In this document: positions 22,355-32,324 of the stretch, piece after piece
How the letters are laid out: each line of letters opens with the position of its first letter
Position numbering within the stretch: position 1 is the first letter of the stretch
Assembly (NCBI RefSeq): GCF_028752835.1
Contig: NZ_CP087952.1
Span: forward strand, 3,408,501 to 3,472,500
Reading direction: 5' to 3'
DNA length: 64,000 nucleotides
Origin: Desulfosarcina sp. BuS5
GTDB lineage: Bacteria > Desulfobacterota > Desulfobacteria > Desulfobacterales > BuS5
Position numbers and translations under genes: made by a program
Notes under the pieces: generated by a model
What the model was told of the DNA's origin: nothing
The model's input: only the letters and a program-made list of their open reading frames with translations
Database searches by the model: none

Positions 22355-23635
22355 TCACAGATCGGTTATCCGCTCGTAAGTTTTCATTGCGCATAAGTCA
22401 CCGCACATTGTGCAGACATCCCTCTTCCCGTCCTCACTGCAGACTCGCCTGGCTTTTGCCCTGGCAGGGTCAATCGCAAGTTTAAACATTGTCTCCCAGT
22501 CAAAGCTCTGCCGTGCAGCGGACATGTCCCTGTTTCTTTCCCAGGCTCCGTTGATCCCCTTTTCAATATCTCCGATATGAGCGGCAATTTTTGAAGCTAC
22601 AACACCCTCACGAACATCATCAATTCCAGGCAGGCAGAGATGCTCGGCCGGGGTGACATAACAGAGAAAATCGGCTCCGTTTGCAGCGGCAATGGCGCCT
22701 CCGATAGCCCCGACAATGTGGTCATATCCCGGCGCAACATCAGTAGGCAGGGGACCAAGCACATAATAAGGCGCGCCGCCACACAACCTTTTCTGCATTT
22801 TCATATCCCCGGCAATCCTGTTTAAAGGGACATGCCCCGGGCCTTCTATCATCACCTGCACCCCTGCTTTTCCGGCTCTTTTGGCAAGCTCGCCAAGTAC
22901 TACCAGTTCGGAGGCCTGTGCCCTGTCCTCGGCATCGCAAATTGTTCCCGGCCGCAGGCCGTCACCCAGTGAAAGAGTAACATCAAATTCCCGTGCAATC
23001 TCGAGCAGCCGGTCATACTTTTCATAAAGAGGGTTTTCTTTATGCGTCTTGCTGATCCATTCAGCCATAAGACTCCCGCCTCTTGATACAATACCAATCA
23101 AACGATCACAATTTTCCAACACCTTAAGCGTATTGCGATTTATTCCGCAGTGCACTGTAACAAAATCGACACCGGCTTTTGCGTGTTCTTCTATATCGGC
23201 AAAAATATCTTCAGAGGTTAAATCTGCAGTCTCCTTGCCTACTGAAAAAAGCCTGCCTACTGATTTATATATGGGGACAGTACCCACCATAACAGACGAG
23301 TTTTCGATAATTTTGTTTAAAATAAGCGCAAGGTCTCCACCTGTGGAAAGATCCATAACAGCATCCGCGCCGGCTTCAATAGCTACGGCAAGTTTTTTCA
23401 TCTCTTCATTTATATCAAAATGGCTTGGTGAAGTTCCGATATTGGCATTCACCTTTGTTTTCAATTCGCTGCCGACTCCTTTTACATTAAATTCCCGATT
23501 CTTATTTTTCGGTATTACAACAAAACCACAAGAAACCAGCTCCCTTACCTTCTCGGAAGAGACGTTTTCTTCTTTTGCAACCCACTTCATTGCATCAGTG
23601 ATTTTACCATGTCTTGCATCTTCAAGTTGAGTCAT
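22355..23635 (-). CDS. thiC: ThiC-family radical SAM enzyme (ThiC or BzaF)
   Basis: A 426-residue ThiC-fold protein of the short anaerobe type. ThiC converts aminoimidazole ribotide to the thiamin pyrimidine; the paralogue BzaF turns the same substrate into 5-hydroxybenzimidazole for cobamides. Motifs: NANIGTSPSHFDI, MDLSTGGDL, HCGINRNTL, SRGGSLMAEW, EGPGHVPLN, and the C-terminal cluster site CTMCGDLCAMK. The last Cys spacing is CX2CX3C rather than the CX2CX4C of long ThiC, so spacing does not settle the identity. It starts one base after the stop of a glcF-like gene. No TPP riboswitch is seen upstream of that pair. The neighbours do not favour either pathway. Confidence 0.8.
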   Translation of the reverse strand: MTQLEDARHGKITDAMKWVAKEENVSSEKVRELVSCGFVVIPKNKNREFNVKGVGSELKTKVNANIGTSPSHFDINEEMKKLAVAIEAGADAVMDLSTGGDLALILNKIIENSSVMVGTVPIYKSVGRLFSVGKETADLTSEDIFADIEEHAKAGVDFVTVHCGINRNTLKVLENCDRLIGIVSRGGSLMAEWISKTHKENPLYEKYDRLLEIAREFDVTLSLGDGLRPGTICDAEDRAQASELVVLGELAKRAGKAGVQVMIEGPGHVPLNRIAGDMKMQKRLCGGAPYYVLGPLPTDVAPGYDHIVGAIGGAIAAANGADFLCYVTPAEHLCLPGIDDVREGVVASKIAAHIGDIEKGINGAWERNRDMSAARQSFDWETMFKLAIDPARAKARRVCSEDGKRDVCTMCGDLCAMKTYERITDL

Positions 23636-23636
23636 T

Positions 23637-24947
23637 TTATAATCCTTCTGGCTTGTTACACCATTTTGTTATAGATTCAGCATATATCTCCACAGGGTGT
23701 TTAACAACAACCCCGGATCCTGCTTGTGAAAGCATCGTGGAGAGTTGCAGCATGCACGCCGGACATCCTGAAGTTACCACTGATGCTTCTGAGACTTTAA
23801 TATTTTCAATTTTTCTTTGCCCGATTTTAGCCGAAATTTCGTAATACTGCAAATTAAAACTTCCTCCCAGACCGCAACATCGATCAGGTTCAAGCATTTC
23901 CTTAAAACTGTAATCAGGATTTGCCTGAATCATTATTCTGGGTTCATCTGATATTCCTAAAGATTTTTTCAGATGGCAGGGGTCATGGTAAGTTACTGAA
24001 ACAGCATCGTTCGATTGAGAAACAGATGGTTTAACGCCTGTTTTGGAAACAAGGAACTGGTTGATATCCATAGTTTTTTCAGCAATACTATCAATTTTGG
24101 TTTTGATGTCCGAATCTTCAGGAAACATCATCGGCCATATCCTCTTTATGGCAAAAGTACACGTAGCGCATGCAGTCAGCAGATAATCAAAGTCTTGTTC
24201 ACTGAATTGTTCAATATTATACCTGACAAGCTGAATGAATGTTTTCATGTCACCTGCAGCAATCGCAGGCATCCCGCAACATCCCTGCGATTCAGGTAAA
24301 AATATTCCAACTTCATGATATTTTAAAGAATCTACAGTTGCCCGGGCAATATTCGGGAAAATTTTATCAATCAGGCAACCTGTAAAAAAGGCTGCTCTTA
24401 TGCCCGAACTTCCTGCCGGAGAATTTAAAGAGGACTGAATACTGTGGAAGGGGGCACTGGCTAAAGGGACAAAATGCCTGCTCCTTAGTAAAGGAGAAAA
24501 ATATCTCGCACACGATGTCCCTGAATGCTCTTCGGCCGGTTTGTTAAAAATTTTCTGGGCTGCCGCCATCCACCTGATTTTGCGGTCAAATGAGCCGGGC
24601 CTGGCAAGCATTCCTCGTAAAATAATTTTTTTCCTCCAGGAGAGTCCCATAAAATCGACAAGAATAATGCGGGCTTTAATAAAAATTTCAAGAACATTCA
24701 CACCCCTGGGGCAAATAGCGGCACATGATCCGCACAAAAGGCAGCGATTAAGCCTTTCAAAAACACCCCCAGGATTTGTAAACATCTCATCAACCAGTCC
24801 ATCGAGCAAAGCAAGTTTTCCCCGTGCAACGTCCGCTTCACGACCGGTTTCAGCGAAAACAGGACAAACCGCATGGCACATTCCACATCGTTTGCAGAGC
24901 GCAAGCTGATCACCCAGTTCCCTGATATGTATGGCTAATCTATGCAT
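23637..24947 (-). CDS. GlcF/LutA-like iron-sulfur protein with two CCG domains
   Basis: A 436-residue protein with two N-terminal [4Fe-4S] motifs (CKRCGMCHAVCPVF near residue 18, CLLCGSCAAICPRG near 69) and two Cys-rich CCG domains (GCCGMPA, CATCTF; DRCCGLGGSFNL, SGCPACMLQL). This is the layout of the iron-sulfur subunit of glycolate/lactate oxidases and of HdrD-type proteins. No FAD subunit (GlcD) is adjacent, so the substrate is unknown. It is co-transcribed with thiC, whose start is one base after its stop. It could serve a lactate or glycolate dehydrogenase encoded elsewhere. Confidence 0.82.
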   Translation of the reverse strand: MHRLAIHIRELGDQLALCKRCGMCHAVCPVFAETGREADVARGKLALLDGLVDEMFTNPGGVFERLNRCLLCGSCAAICPRGVNVLEIFIKARIILVDFMGLSWRKKIILRGMLARPGSFDRKIRWMAAAQKIFNKPAEEHSGTSCARYFSPLLRSRHFVPLASAPFHSIQSSLNSPAGSSGIRAAFFTGCLIDKIFPNIARATVDSLKYHEVGIFLPESQGCCGMPAIAAGDMKTFIQLVRYNIEQFSEQDFDYLLTACATCTFAIKRIWPMMFPEDSDIKTKIDSIAEKTMDINQFLVSKTGVKPSVSQSNDAVSVTYHDPCHLKKSLGISDEPRIMIQANPDYSFKEMLEPDRCCGLGGSFNLQYYEISAKIGQRKIENIKVSEASVVTSGCPACMLQLSTMLSQAGSGVVVKHPVEIYAESITKWCNKPEGL

Positions 24948-25010
24948 TCAAAAATCGGCATCCTTCATATCACTTCAAAAGCACTTTACACTTTTTTAAA
25001 AAACAAACCC

Positions 25011-25040
25011 ATCTGTGTTTATCTGCGTACATCTGTGTCC
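25011..25040. repeat. Three tandem 10-bp units ATCTGYGTNY
   Basis: ATCTGTGTTT, ATCTGCGTAC and ATCTGTGTCC follow one another between glcF and comEC. Similar phrases are common in intergenic DNA of related bacteria; no function can be assigned. Confidence 0.6.
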
Positions 25041-25050
25041 CATTGTTGTT

Positions 25051-27546
25051 TCATAAAGGGTGAAACGGAGTAACCGATAAAGATTGCCCATCGGTTACCA
25101 GGGTTACAGCTCCATTTTGCGAGGTTCCAAGGATGCGGCTTCCCAGCAATTTGTACCTTTTAAGAACTTCGGGGGCCGGGAATCCGAAGCGATTGTTGAA
25201 ACCGGATGATATTATAATCAATTCAGGCTGTACGATTTTAAGGAATGCGGGCGTGCTGGAGGATTTGCTGCCGTGATGAGGGGCAACCAACACTGTGCTG
25301 TGCAACCTGCCGCCCTTGATCGTAACAAGCTCCTCTTCCGCGCGGGCTTCAATGTCTCCGGGAAAAAGAAAAGATACAGCGCCATAACTGATTTTTGCGA
25401 CTACCGAGTTATTGTTCAAATCCCTCCACTTCTCTTTATACTTTTTTTTTAAATAATCAGTCGGTGGATAGAGTATTTCAAGGATTGCATTGCTGATATT
25501 CTGTCTGCGCTTTAATGTACTGAATTGAGTCAGCTCTATTTTGTTTTTATTAATTGCCGTAATAAACTCTTTATATCCAAGGGTGTCAGCTCCTTCGCCG
25601 TTGGATAACACGGTTTTGACATTAAAATGTTTGGCGATATATATTAATCCATTAAGATGATCGCTGTTCGGGTGTGAAAGAATAATTGTATTTATTGTCA
25701 GGATTTTATTTTGCCATAAAAAAGGTGCGACAATTTTTGCTCCGACATCAAAAATTGTATTATCCGAGAATCCGCCGCCATCAATAAGCATGCATGAACC
25801 TTTTGGCAGTTCAACCAGCGCAGCGCTGCCCTGCCCCACATCAAGAATGGTTATTCTCAAATCATCATGCAACAGCCTGTGATGCAACCAATATAACACA
25901 TCGCAGGCGCCTGCTACAATAAGAACAGATATAGCCAATATGGAAATTCTGTAATTAATATTTGTTTTTGCCGAGGTCGTACTGTTATTATTAATGATGT
26001 TGTTTATAATTCGCAAAGCCGTCAGAAACATTAAATAATATAAGCATATTTCAAAACAGGAAGGCGTTAAAGTTTTATATGCGGCACATGGCAGGTGAGA
26101 AATAAACTTAACCGCTTCAAGAACGTATCCTAATATATAGCCTGATATATTGATGCATAGTGATGCCAGGTTTACGCTGAAAGGATAAGCCGGCAAAGAA
26201 AAAAGGCCTAAAGGGACAACTATAAAGCCTGTTACAGGGACAGCAAATAAATTTGTTATTATTCCGATAAAAGATACCTGATTAAAATAGTACATTACCA
26301 GAGGAATAGTACCGATAATGGCAAAAACAGAAACAAAAAAAAACGGGTACAATTTTCTCTTGATAATGGCAAAGCTTGTTTTGTTGACCACAAGTTGATT
26401 ATCTGCTTTTTTATGAATCGACGATAGACCGTATATTATCGAAAAGGCAGAGGCAAAGGATAGTTGAAATGAAACCGAATAAATAGAGGGTGGGTGGATA
26501 ATAAGAATAAGCATAGCCGCGATTGCCAGGGTATTGAACGGTTCATGCTGTTTTTCAAAAATAAATGTCATAAGAAAAACAGAAACCATAATAACAGCCC
26601 GCTGGGTGGATGGCGACATACCCGCAATAATACCATATATAACAACAGGAATTATTGACAGGATAGCAGCGCCTTTTTTTGTCCATGCATGCCATAGAAA
26701 AATTTTAAAAAAGGATAAAAACCGCGAAAAAAAGAAAAATGAAACTCCAGCTACAATGCCTATATGAAGTCCTGAGATTGCAAGTAAATGGCTGACCCCA
26801 GCCCGGCTGAAAGCTTCCCTGAGGGCGGGCGATATCTCATGCCGATCTCCTATTATAAGGGCTTTCAATACAGCCTCTTGTTCATTGTCGCCTATCTGTT
26901 CTATCAGAGCTGAAATTTTATGCCGGGTCTTTGCAAGCTCCCCTGTGAAACCTCGGGAATTCAGCTTTTTTATAATCCTGATTCTGTCCCCCCGGGTATA
27001 GGCGCTGCCCCATATACCTTTAGACGACATGTATCTTTTATAGTCGAATCCGCCCGGATTCATGAAATTTCTGAAAGCTCTGATTTTACCGGTAAAAAAT
27101 ATTTTGTCTCCGATACTGAGTTCAGGAGAAGGCCCTGATACTGAAATACGAATTTTCCCTTTTACGGGAAAAGATTTGTGTTTATTCTCAAGATGCTCGG
27201 TTCTCAGGTTAAATTTTAATCTTTTTCCGTAAAAAACCGGTTTTGTATCTATGGTGCCTTGAATGTGCCATTTGTTATTAGCTGTAAACCGGGTAATATG
27301 GTTTGAAGGGAATGCCGGAGCGACAAAAGAATGGATTAAGATATATCCGATAAGAAAAAAAATAAATAAAAGTGGTAAAAAAGGAGGTCTATTTTTTAAA
27401 ATGCCGAAGAATATGAAGATAACACTTATAAAAAAAAGAATATATGCAATTTCAATATAGCCGGAGAATTGTGAGCAAGAGAGTATGCCCGATATCATGG
27501 ATATCAGCAGGGGAATCATGGGACGGACAAAAATTTTGTTCAACAT
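25051..27546 (-). CDS. comEC: ComEC/Rec2 competence-type DNA channel protein
   Basis: An 831-residue polytopic inner-membrane protein for uptake of single-stranded DNA. It has an N-terminal DUF4131-like segment with several membrane spans, the Competence domain with LLAISGLHIGIVAGV (near residue 255) and GMSPSTQRAVIM, and a C-terminal metallo-beta-lactamase-like domain beginning ITILDVGQGSAALVE with SHPNSDHLNGL and VAPHHGSKSSS as metal-binding sites. All parts are intact and the length is normal. It starts two bases after the murA stop, so the two are likely co-transcribed. Whether the organism is naturally competent cannot be told from one gene. Confidence 0.93.
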   Translation of the reverse strand: MLNKIFVRPMIPLLISMISGILSCSQFSGYIEIAYILFFISVIFIFFGILKNRPPFLPLLFIFFLIGYILIHSFVAPAFPSNHITRFTANNKWHIQGTIDTKPVFYGKRLKFNLRTEHLENKHKSFPVKGKIRISVSGPSPELSIGDKIFFTGKIRAFRNFMNPGGFDYKRYMSSKGIWGSAYTRGDRIRIIKKLNSRGFTGELAKTRHKISALIEQIGDNEQEAVLKALIIGDRHEISPALREAFSRAGVSHLLAISGLHIGIVAGVSFFFFSRFLSFFKIFLWHAWTKKGAAILSIIPVVIYGIIAGMSPSTQRAVIMVSVFLMTFIFEKQHEPFNTLAIAAMLILIIHPPSIYSVSFQLSFASAFSIIYGLSSIHKKADNQLVVNKTSFAIIKRKLYPFFFVSVFAIIGTIPLVMYYFNQVSFIGIITNLFAVPVTGFIVVPLGLFSLPAYPFSVNLASLCINISGYILGYVLEAVKFISHLPCAAYKTLTPSCFEICLYYLMFLTALRIINNIINNNSTTSAKTNINYRISILAISVLIVAGACDVLYWLHHRLLHDDLRITILDVGQGSAALVELPKGSCMLIDGGGFSDNTIFDVGAKIVAPFLWQNKILTINTIILSHPNSDHLNGLIYIAKHFNVKTVLSNGEGADTLGYKEFITAINKNKIELTQFSTLKRRQNISNAILEILYPPTDYLKKKYKEKWRDLNNNSVVAKISYGAVSFLFPGDIEARAEEELVTIKGGRLHSTVLVAPHHGSKSSSTPAFLKIVQPELIIISSGFNNRFGFPAPEVLKRYKLLGSRILGTSQNGAVTLVTDGQSLSVTPFHPL

Positions 27547-27547
27547 A

Positions 27548-28801
27548 TCATGATGATACTCTCTTGATTGCCGCTCCTAACAATTTAAATTTTTTCTCAA
27601 TTGATTCATACCCCCTGTCAAGATGGTATATGCGGTTGACTTCTGTTTTGCCTTTTGCCGCAAGACCGGCCAAAATAAGAGAGGCGCTTGCCCTTAAATC
27701 ACTTGCCATAACAGGAGCGCCGAAAAGCATGGGAACGCCTTTCACAATAGCGGAATTACCGGATACTGTTATGTCGGCGCCCATACGCTTTATTTCGCTG
27801 ATATGTATAAAACGATTTTCAAAGATTGTTTCAGATATGGTGCTGACTCCTTTGGCCACCGACATCAACACCATGAATTGAGCCTGCATGTCTGTCGGGA
27901 ATCCTGGATATGTTCTGGTCTTTATATCGACACTTATAATTTCGTCAGGTCCCGTGACATGTATGCTTTTTTTATTGATCTTGATTTTTGCGCCGGCAAG
28001 CCTTAATTTGTTTATTACAGAACCAAGATGATCAGGTTCACAATCGCTAACCCTGACGTCACCACCCGTCAGTGCGGCGGCAGTCATAAACGTGCCGGCC
28101 TCGATTCGGTCGGGTATTATGGAAACAGATGCAGGATTCATGGAGGAAACACCGTTGATTTTGATACAAGAGGTACCGGCCCCTTGTATATCGGCTCCCA
28201 TTCCATTCATGGCATGGGCCAGGGCTTCAATTTCCGGTTCACAGGCAGCATTTTTGATATGGGTAGTTCCTTCAGCCAGGGCCGCGGCCATCATAAGGTT
28301 TTCAGTACCGGTAACAGTAGGTAGATCCAAATATATTTCAGCGCCTTTGAGTTTATCTGCCCTGGCTTCAACATAACCATGTTTCAGCTCTATTGAAGCG
28401 CCAAGGTCTGCCAAACCTTTTAAATGCAGATTGATGGGCCGCGCGCCGATAGCGCAGCCTCCGGGCAGGGAGACCCTTGCCTTTTTTAATCTTGCCAAAA
28501 GAGGTCCAAGCACCAGTATTGAGGCTCTCATTTTTCTCACCAGATCATATGGAGCCTTATAGTTATTGAGGCCGCCTGCATCTATCCTTACAACGTCTCC
28601 CCCAGTATCGATTTCAGCGCCCAATGTTGACAACAAAAGTTTAATGCTGTCAATATCTTTTAAATCAGGAACATTAGAGTAAGTACTCCGGCCATCTGTC
28701 AGCAGGGAGGATACAAGTATCGGTAAGGCGGCATTTTTAGCGCCGCTGATTTTTACTTCACCCTTAAGCTGTATGCCACCTTCTGTTACTATTCTATCCA
28801 T
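27548..28801 (-). CDS. murA: UDP-N-acetylglucosamine 1-carboxyvinyltransferase
   Basis: First committed enzyme of peptidoglycan synthesis, transferring enolpyruvate from PEP to UDP-GlcNAc in the cytoplasm. The 417-residue length is normal. [13 protein letters not shown] lies at the N-terminus, the active-site loop [11 protein letters not shown] holds Cys116 (the fosfomycin target in this family), and [14 protein letters not shown] and ENRFIH are typical. The catalytic Cys is present rather than the resistant Asp form. It is followed after one base by comEC and preceded by the regulator gene at 28854. Confidence 0.96.
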   Translation of the reverse strand: MDRIVTEGGIQLKGEVKISGAKNAALPILVSSLLTDGRSTYSNVPDLKDIDSIKLLLSTLGAEIDTGGDVVRIDAGGLNNYKAPYDLVRKMRASILVLGPLLARLKKARVSLPGGCAIGARPINLHLKGLADLGASIELKHGYVEARADKLKGAEIYLDLPTVTGTENLMMAAALAEGTTHIKNAACEPEIEALAHAMNGMGADIQGAGTSCIKINGVSSMNPASVSIIPDRIEAGTFMTAAALTGGDVRVSDCEPDHLGSVINKLRLAGAKIKINKKSIHVTGPDEIISVDIKTRTYPGFPTDMQAQFMVLMSVAKGVSTISETIFENRFIHISEIKRMGADITVSGNSAIVKGVPMLFGAPVMASDLRASASLILAGLAAKGKTEVNRIYHLDRGYESIEKKFKLLGAAIKRVSS

Positions 28802-28853
28802 ATTAAAATCAACCCATCAAAAGTCGTAATATTTTGGCCATTCGTAAATTGAA

Positions 28854-30203
28854 CTATCTGAAATCCGCAGGTTTCATATCATATTTTTTCAAAAGATCGT
28901 ACAGATCTGCTCTGTATCTTCCTGCCAGTTTTGCAGCCTTGCTTACATTGCCTTGGGTGAATTCAAAAAGCTGGATAATATAATGTTTTTCAAAATCCTC
29001 TTTAGCGGTTTTTAAGGGTTGTGGGCTGTTTGTCTTTATATTTCTAGCCGGCAGGATCAAGTCTTCATGAATAACATTCTTTGTGGAAAGGGCTACAGCA
29101 CACTCAATAGTATTCTCAAGTTCCCTGACATTGCCCGGCCAGGTGTGAAGCAGGAGTTTCTGCATGGCGGATTTTGAAAAACCGTTCATCTCCTTGTTTA
29201 TCTTGGTTGCATATTTTTTCAGGAAATGTTTTGCAAGCAGGGGTATGCTCTCTTTCCTGTCTTTAAGCGGTGGGAGCTTTATCGGAATAACGTGAATACG
29301 GTAGTAAAGATCTTCTCGAAAAGTTTTATTTTCCACCTCTTTGGCCAGATCTTTGTTGGATGCTATTATTATCCTTGCATCGACTTGCACAGTTTTTTCG
29401 CTTCCTAAAGGATAATATTCTCTCTCTTCTATAACCCGAAGAAGCTTTGCCTGCATGGGAAAAGGCATTTCTGATATTTCATCTAAAAAGATCGAGCCTC
29501 CGGCGGCTTGAGTAAAAAAACCTTTTTTACGTTTTGTTGCGCCCGTAAAAGCTCCTTTTTCATACCCGAATAGTTCACTCTCCATCAGATTGTCGGGTAT
29601 GGCGGCACAATTGATGGCCACAAACGGACCGTCCTTTCTGAAACTGGCTGCATGCAGTGTTTTGGCAATAAGCTCCTTGCCGGTTCCGCTTCCTCCTTCA
29701 ATATGAACGATCGAATCTGTGACGGCAGCCTGAGCTACTTTTTCCATTACTTTTTTCATCTTGCCATTCTGGCCTATAATATTATCGAATCCATACTTCT
29801 TCTTTAACACATCCTTCAGATTCTTTACTTCATATGAAGTTCTGGCTTTTTCTAGACACTGATCAATCTGCAGCAAGAGTTCGTTGTCGTCAAATGGTTT
29901 GGTTAAATAACTGTAAGCTCCTTTTCTCATAGCCTCAACAGCAGTATCGATTGCGCCATATGCTGTCAGAATAATAACAGGCAGTTCCGGATTGATATGA
30001 TGAAAATCTCCCATGAGCTCAATACCGTTCTTGCCATTAAGCTTAAGGTCGACCAGGGCTAAATCAAAAATCTCGTCTTTTGCCAGTTTCAGAGCAGCTT
30101 GTGCTGTAAGAGCTGAAGAGACTTGGAAAGCTTCAGATTCAAGCTTCATTTTGATTACTTTAAGTATATTCTTGTCATCATCTACTACTAAAATCTTTTT
30201 CAT
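28854..30203 (-). CDS. NtrC-family sigma-54 response regulator (QseF/GlrR-like)
   Basis: A 449-residue activator of sigma-54 promoters. The receiver domain (VVDDDKN; phospho-Asp in LALVDLKLNG), AAA+ domain with Walker A GGSGTGKE, the GAFTGA loop that contacts sigma-54, and FLDEISEMP, then a Fis-type helix-turn-helix at the C-terminus (NVSKAAKLAGRYR). All motifs are intact. It is the last gene of a kinase-lipoprotein-regulator trio in the same order as qseE-qseG-qseF (glrK-qseG-glrR) of enterobacteria. Its target promoters are unknown; the -24/-12 site at 45827-45841 is a possible but unproven one. Confidence 0.92.
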   Translation of the reverse strand: MKKILVVDDDKNILKVIKMKLESEAFQVSSALTAQAALKLAKDEIFDLALVDLKLNGKNGIELMGDFHHINPELPVIILTAYGAIDTAVEAMRKGAYSYLTKPFDDNELLLQIDQCLEKARTSYEVKNLKDVLKKKYGFDNIIGQNGKMKKVMEKVAQAAVTDSIVHIEGGSGTGKELIAKTLHAASFRKDGPFVAINCAAIPDNLMESELFGYEKGAFTGATKRKKGFFTQAAGGSIFLDEISEMPFPMQAKLLRVIEEREYYPLGSEKTVQVDARIIIASNKDLAKEVENKTFREDLYYRIHVIPIKLPPLKDRKESIPLLAKHFLKKYATKINKEMNGFSKSAMQKLLLHTWPGNVRELENTIECAVALSTKNVIHEDLILPARNIKTNSPQPLKTAKEDFEKHYIIQLFEFTQGNVSKAAKLAGRYRADLYDLLKKYDMKPADFR

Positions 30204-30215
30204 GATTTTACCTGT

Positions 30216-30830
30216 TTACTTATCCAGGGACTCCCTTTTTTTTTCTTCAATGCCCAGATCTATCTCTTTAAAATTTTTAATCTGATTTTGAAGGCCATCT
30301 ATACGGTCTTTAAATTTTATAAGCCTGGTCCGCAATTCGTCCGTATCTTTTTTTCGTGCAATACGTTCTGCATTCAATCCAGACTCAAGCTTTTTGATTT
30401 CTTTGTTTCTATATATAATTTCCTTAAGTAAATTACTATAAAATAATGCTTCGGTTTTTAAACGCCTTTTTACAAATTTCTTATCATCTTCAATTGCTAT
30501 GAAATACTCTAATGCTTTTTTATAATTCCGCTGCTGGTTTTCCGGGTGTATATAGAGTAACCCCAACTGGAACAATGCCTTGTTTTCAAGACTTTTGGGC
30601 AGACTTTTGGGAAAAAGCGATAATGCTTTTTCAGTTTCATCTATAGATGCTTTATAGTCTCCTTTTTCCATTAGTTTCGCTGCATTGGCAAGATATTTTT
30701 CACGCTGGCCCGCCTTATTTGGATAAAAGCTGGAAAAAAGGGCGCATCCGGTAAAAACAAATATTAATATCAGGCAACAGGCAATGTGAAAAAAAACGTG
30801 CTGCCCTTTCCAGGTTCGCTTTGAACCCAT
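30216..30830 (-). CDS. QseG-like lipoprotein with TPR-like repeats
   Basis: A 204-residue predicted outer- or inner-membrane lipoprotein. A signal peptide (hydrophobic run [10 protein letters not shown]) ends in the lipobox FTGC. The mature part has TPR-like helices ([18 protein letters not shown]) and a C-terminal coiled coil rich in K, E and L. It overlaps the kinase gene upstream by 61 nt, since no later start keeps the signal peptide, and it ends 13 nt before the regulator. In the enterobacterial QseE-QseG-QseF system the middle lipoprotein is needed for signalling; the same role is likely here, but sequence identity to QseG could not be judged. Confidence 0.75.
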   Translation of the reverse strand: MGSKRTWKGQHVFFHIACCLILIFVFTGCALFSSFYPNKAGQREKYLANAAKLMEKGDYKASIDETEKALSLFPKSLPKSLENKALFQLGLLYIHPENQQRNYKKALEYFIAIEDDKKFVKRRLKTEALFYSNLLKEIIYRNKEIKKLESGLNAERIARKKDTDELRTRLIKFKDRIDGLQNQIKNFKEIDLGIEEKKRESLDK

Positions 30831-32224
30831 ATTTTTCCTCCATGAGCGGTAATAATATACTTGGTTATTGATAACCCCAGCCCGCTTCCCCTAGCTGTCT
30901 CAATTTTTTCATCAATACGTTTAAATTTTTCGAAAATTAAATTAAGATGTTTTTTATCAATACCTATCCCGGTGTCGGAGACCGATACCTCGACAAATCC
31001 CTTTTTAACTTGTGAAATATTTAAATTAACGATTACAGAATCCCGTTCAGATGTAAATTTTAACGCATTGCCTATAAGATTATCCATAACCTGGGCTATC
31101 ATCTCTTCATCTATAATAACAAGGGGCAAATCAGGATAGGGTTTTAATTCAAGATTTATTCTATTCAGTTCGGCAACAGGAGCTACTTTTAAGATACTTT
31201 TCTGAATTACCGGTATAATGGAGCATTTACTAAAACGATAATCCATCATATCGACCTCCATACGGGACAGATCCAGGATTCGGTTAACGGATTTTATTAA
31301 TCGCGCGCACTCTTCATTGACAATATCTAACAGTTCATCCTGCTTGCCCTTTCTGCCTGCATAAGATCCATCACGAAGCATACTTGTGGCTGTTTTAATG
31401 GCTGTTAAAGGTGTTCTCAATTCATGTGATACATAGCTGATGAAATCTGTTTTCATATTATCCAGTTCTTTCAGCCGCTCACACATACGGTTAAAATGAT
31501 CTGAGAGCTCTTTTATTTCAGGTGGAGAATTGATGTTTGAAATTTTATAAAATTTTCCTCTTGCTATTTCCTCTGTTTGTTTCTGTAAAAGCAGTATGGG
31601 ACGGGTTATACTCTTTGTGTTAAAGAATGATATCAGAACGCCCATAAAAACCGACAAAACTGCTATAAAAGAAGCAACTCTGAAAACATGTGAACTGATC
31701 CTGTTGGACAATTCTATTTTTTTTTCTCCATCAGATCCGGCGATCTTTATGAGCTGCTCCAGCTTTTTGTTAATTTTGTCTCCTAATCGAATATTCTCCT
31801 CAATATATTTTTGGACTGGATAGTCGGAATTTTTTCCCAGTCTCTTTATATCAACCTCGAATTTAGAAAGATAAACGAGATATAAGTTTCTTGCCTTTTC
31901 AAAAGCCCCTTTCTTTTCACTGTTATCTATAAGAGACTCAAGTTTGGTCATCTCTTCCCTGGCATAATCATGGATCTTTTTAAACTCATTTAAAAAATCC
32001 CTGTCCTTTGAAACCAGAAATTTATTGCCAAAGCCCACCTGGGCATAAATAGTCTCCTGCAGATGCTTGGCAATCCTTATGCCGGCCCCATCTATTTCAG
32101 CTATAGAACGAGTAAGATCATTGATCTGCTTAAGCTTAAACGGCAGATATATACCTATAAAAATAATCATCAGCATTATCGCTGCATAGCCGAATGCAAG
32201 TCGTTTAAATATTGTGATTTTCAT
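30770..32224 (-). CDS. Membrane sensor histidine kinase (QseE/GlrK-like)
   Basis: A 484-residue kinase: an N-terminal membrane span, a periplasmic helical sensor (~35-180), a second span, HAMP (~205-255), HisKA with phospho-His in [15 protein letters not shown], and HATPase with N box [16 protein letters not shown] and GSGLGLSI. All catalytic motifs are intact. The long helical periplasmic domain resembles four-helix-bundle sensors. Order kinase-lipoprotein-sigma-54 regulator on one strand with overlaps indicates one operon and a signal relay to the regulator at 28854. The inducing signal is unknown; envelope stress is a guess from the family. Confidence 0.9.
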   Translation of the reverse strand: MKITIFKRLAFGYAAIMLMIIFIGIYLPFKLKQINDLTRSIAEIDGAGIRIAKHLQETIYAQVGFGNKFLVSKDRDFLNEFKKIHDYAREEMTKLESLIDNSEKKGAFEKARNLYLVYLSKFEVDIKRLGKNSDYPVQKYIEENIRLGDKINKKLEQLIKIAGSDGEKKIELSNRISSHVFRVASFIAVLSVFMGVLISFFNTKSITRPILLLQKQTEEIARGKFYKISNINSPPEIKELSDHFNRMCERLKELDNMKTDFISYVSHELRTPLTAIKTATSMLRDGSYAGRKGKQDELLDIVNEECARLIKSVNRILDLSRMEVDMMDYRFSKCSIIPVIQKSILKVAPVAELNRINLELKPYPDLPLVIIDEEMIAQVMDNLIGNALKFTSERDSVIVNLNISQVKKGFVEVSVSDTGIGIDKKHLNLIFEKFKRIDEKIETARGSGLGLSITKYIITAHGGKIWVQSEPGKGSTFFFTLPVA

Positions 32225-32296
32225 TAAAGCATGCGTATCTATATTGAAAGCGGTGAAACGATTTTAAATTAACACGGATTAATAATATTGCCGATT

Positions 32297-32324
32297 GTAG
32301 GGGCACGATGCATCGTGCCCCTAC
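32297..32324. repeat. Perfect 28-bp palindrome after the HAD gene
   Basis: Arms GTAGGGGCACGATG and CATCGTGCCCCTAC meet with no spacer, directly after the stop codon of the minus-strand HAD gene. It shares the GGCACGATNCATCGTGCC kernel with the inner hairpin of repeat copy g (58980) and the GTAGGGG edge with other copies, but it lacks their core. Confidence 0.8.

Noticed and set aside
24948-25050. TPP riboswitch upstream of the glcF-thiC pair
   Set aside because: No CUGAGA box or thi-box stems; only tandem ATCTGYGT units are present.
30770-30830. Shorter start for the lipoprotein to avoid overlap with the kinase gene
   Set aside because: No ATG, GTG or TTG between 30830 and the lipobox preserves a signal peptide.
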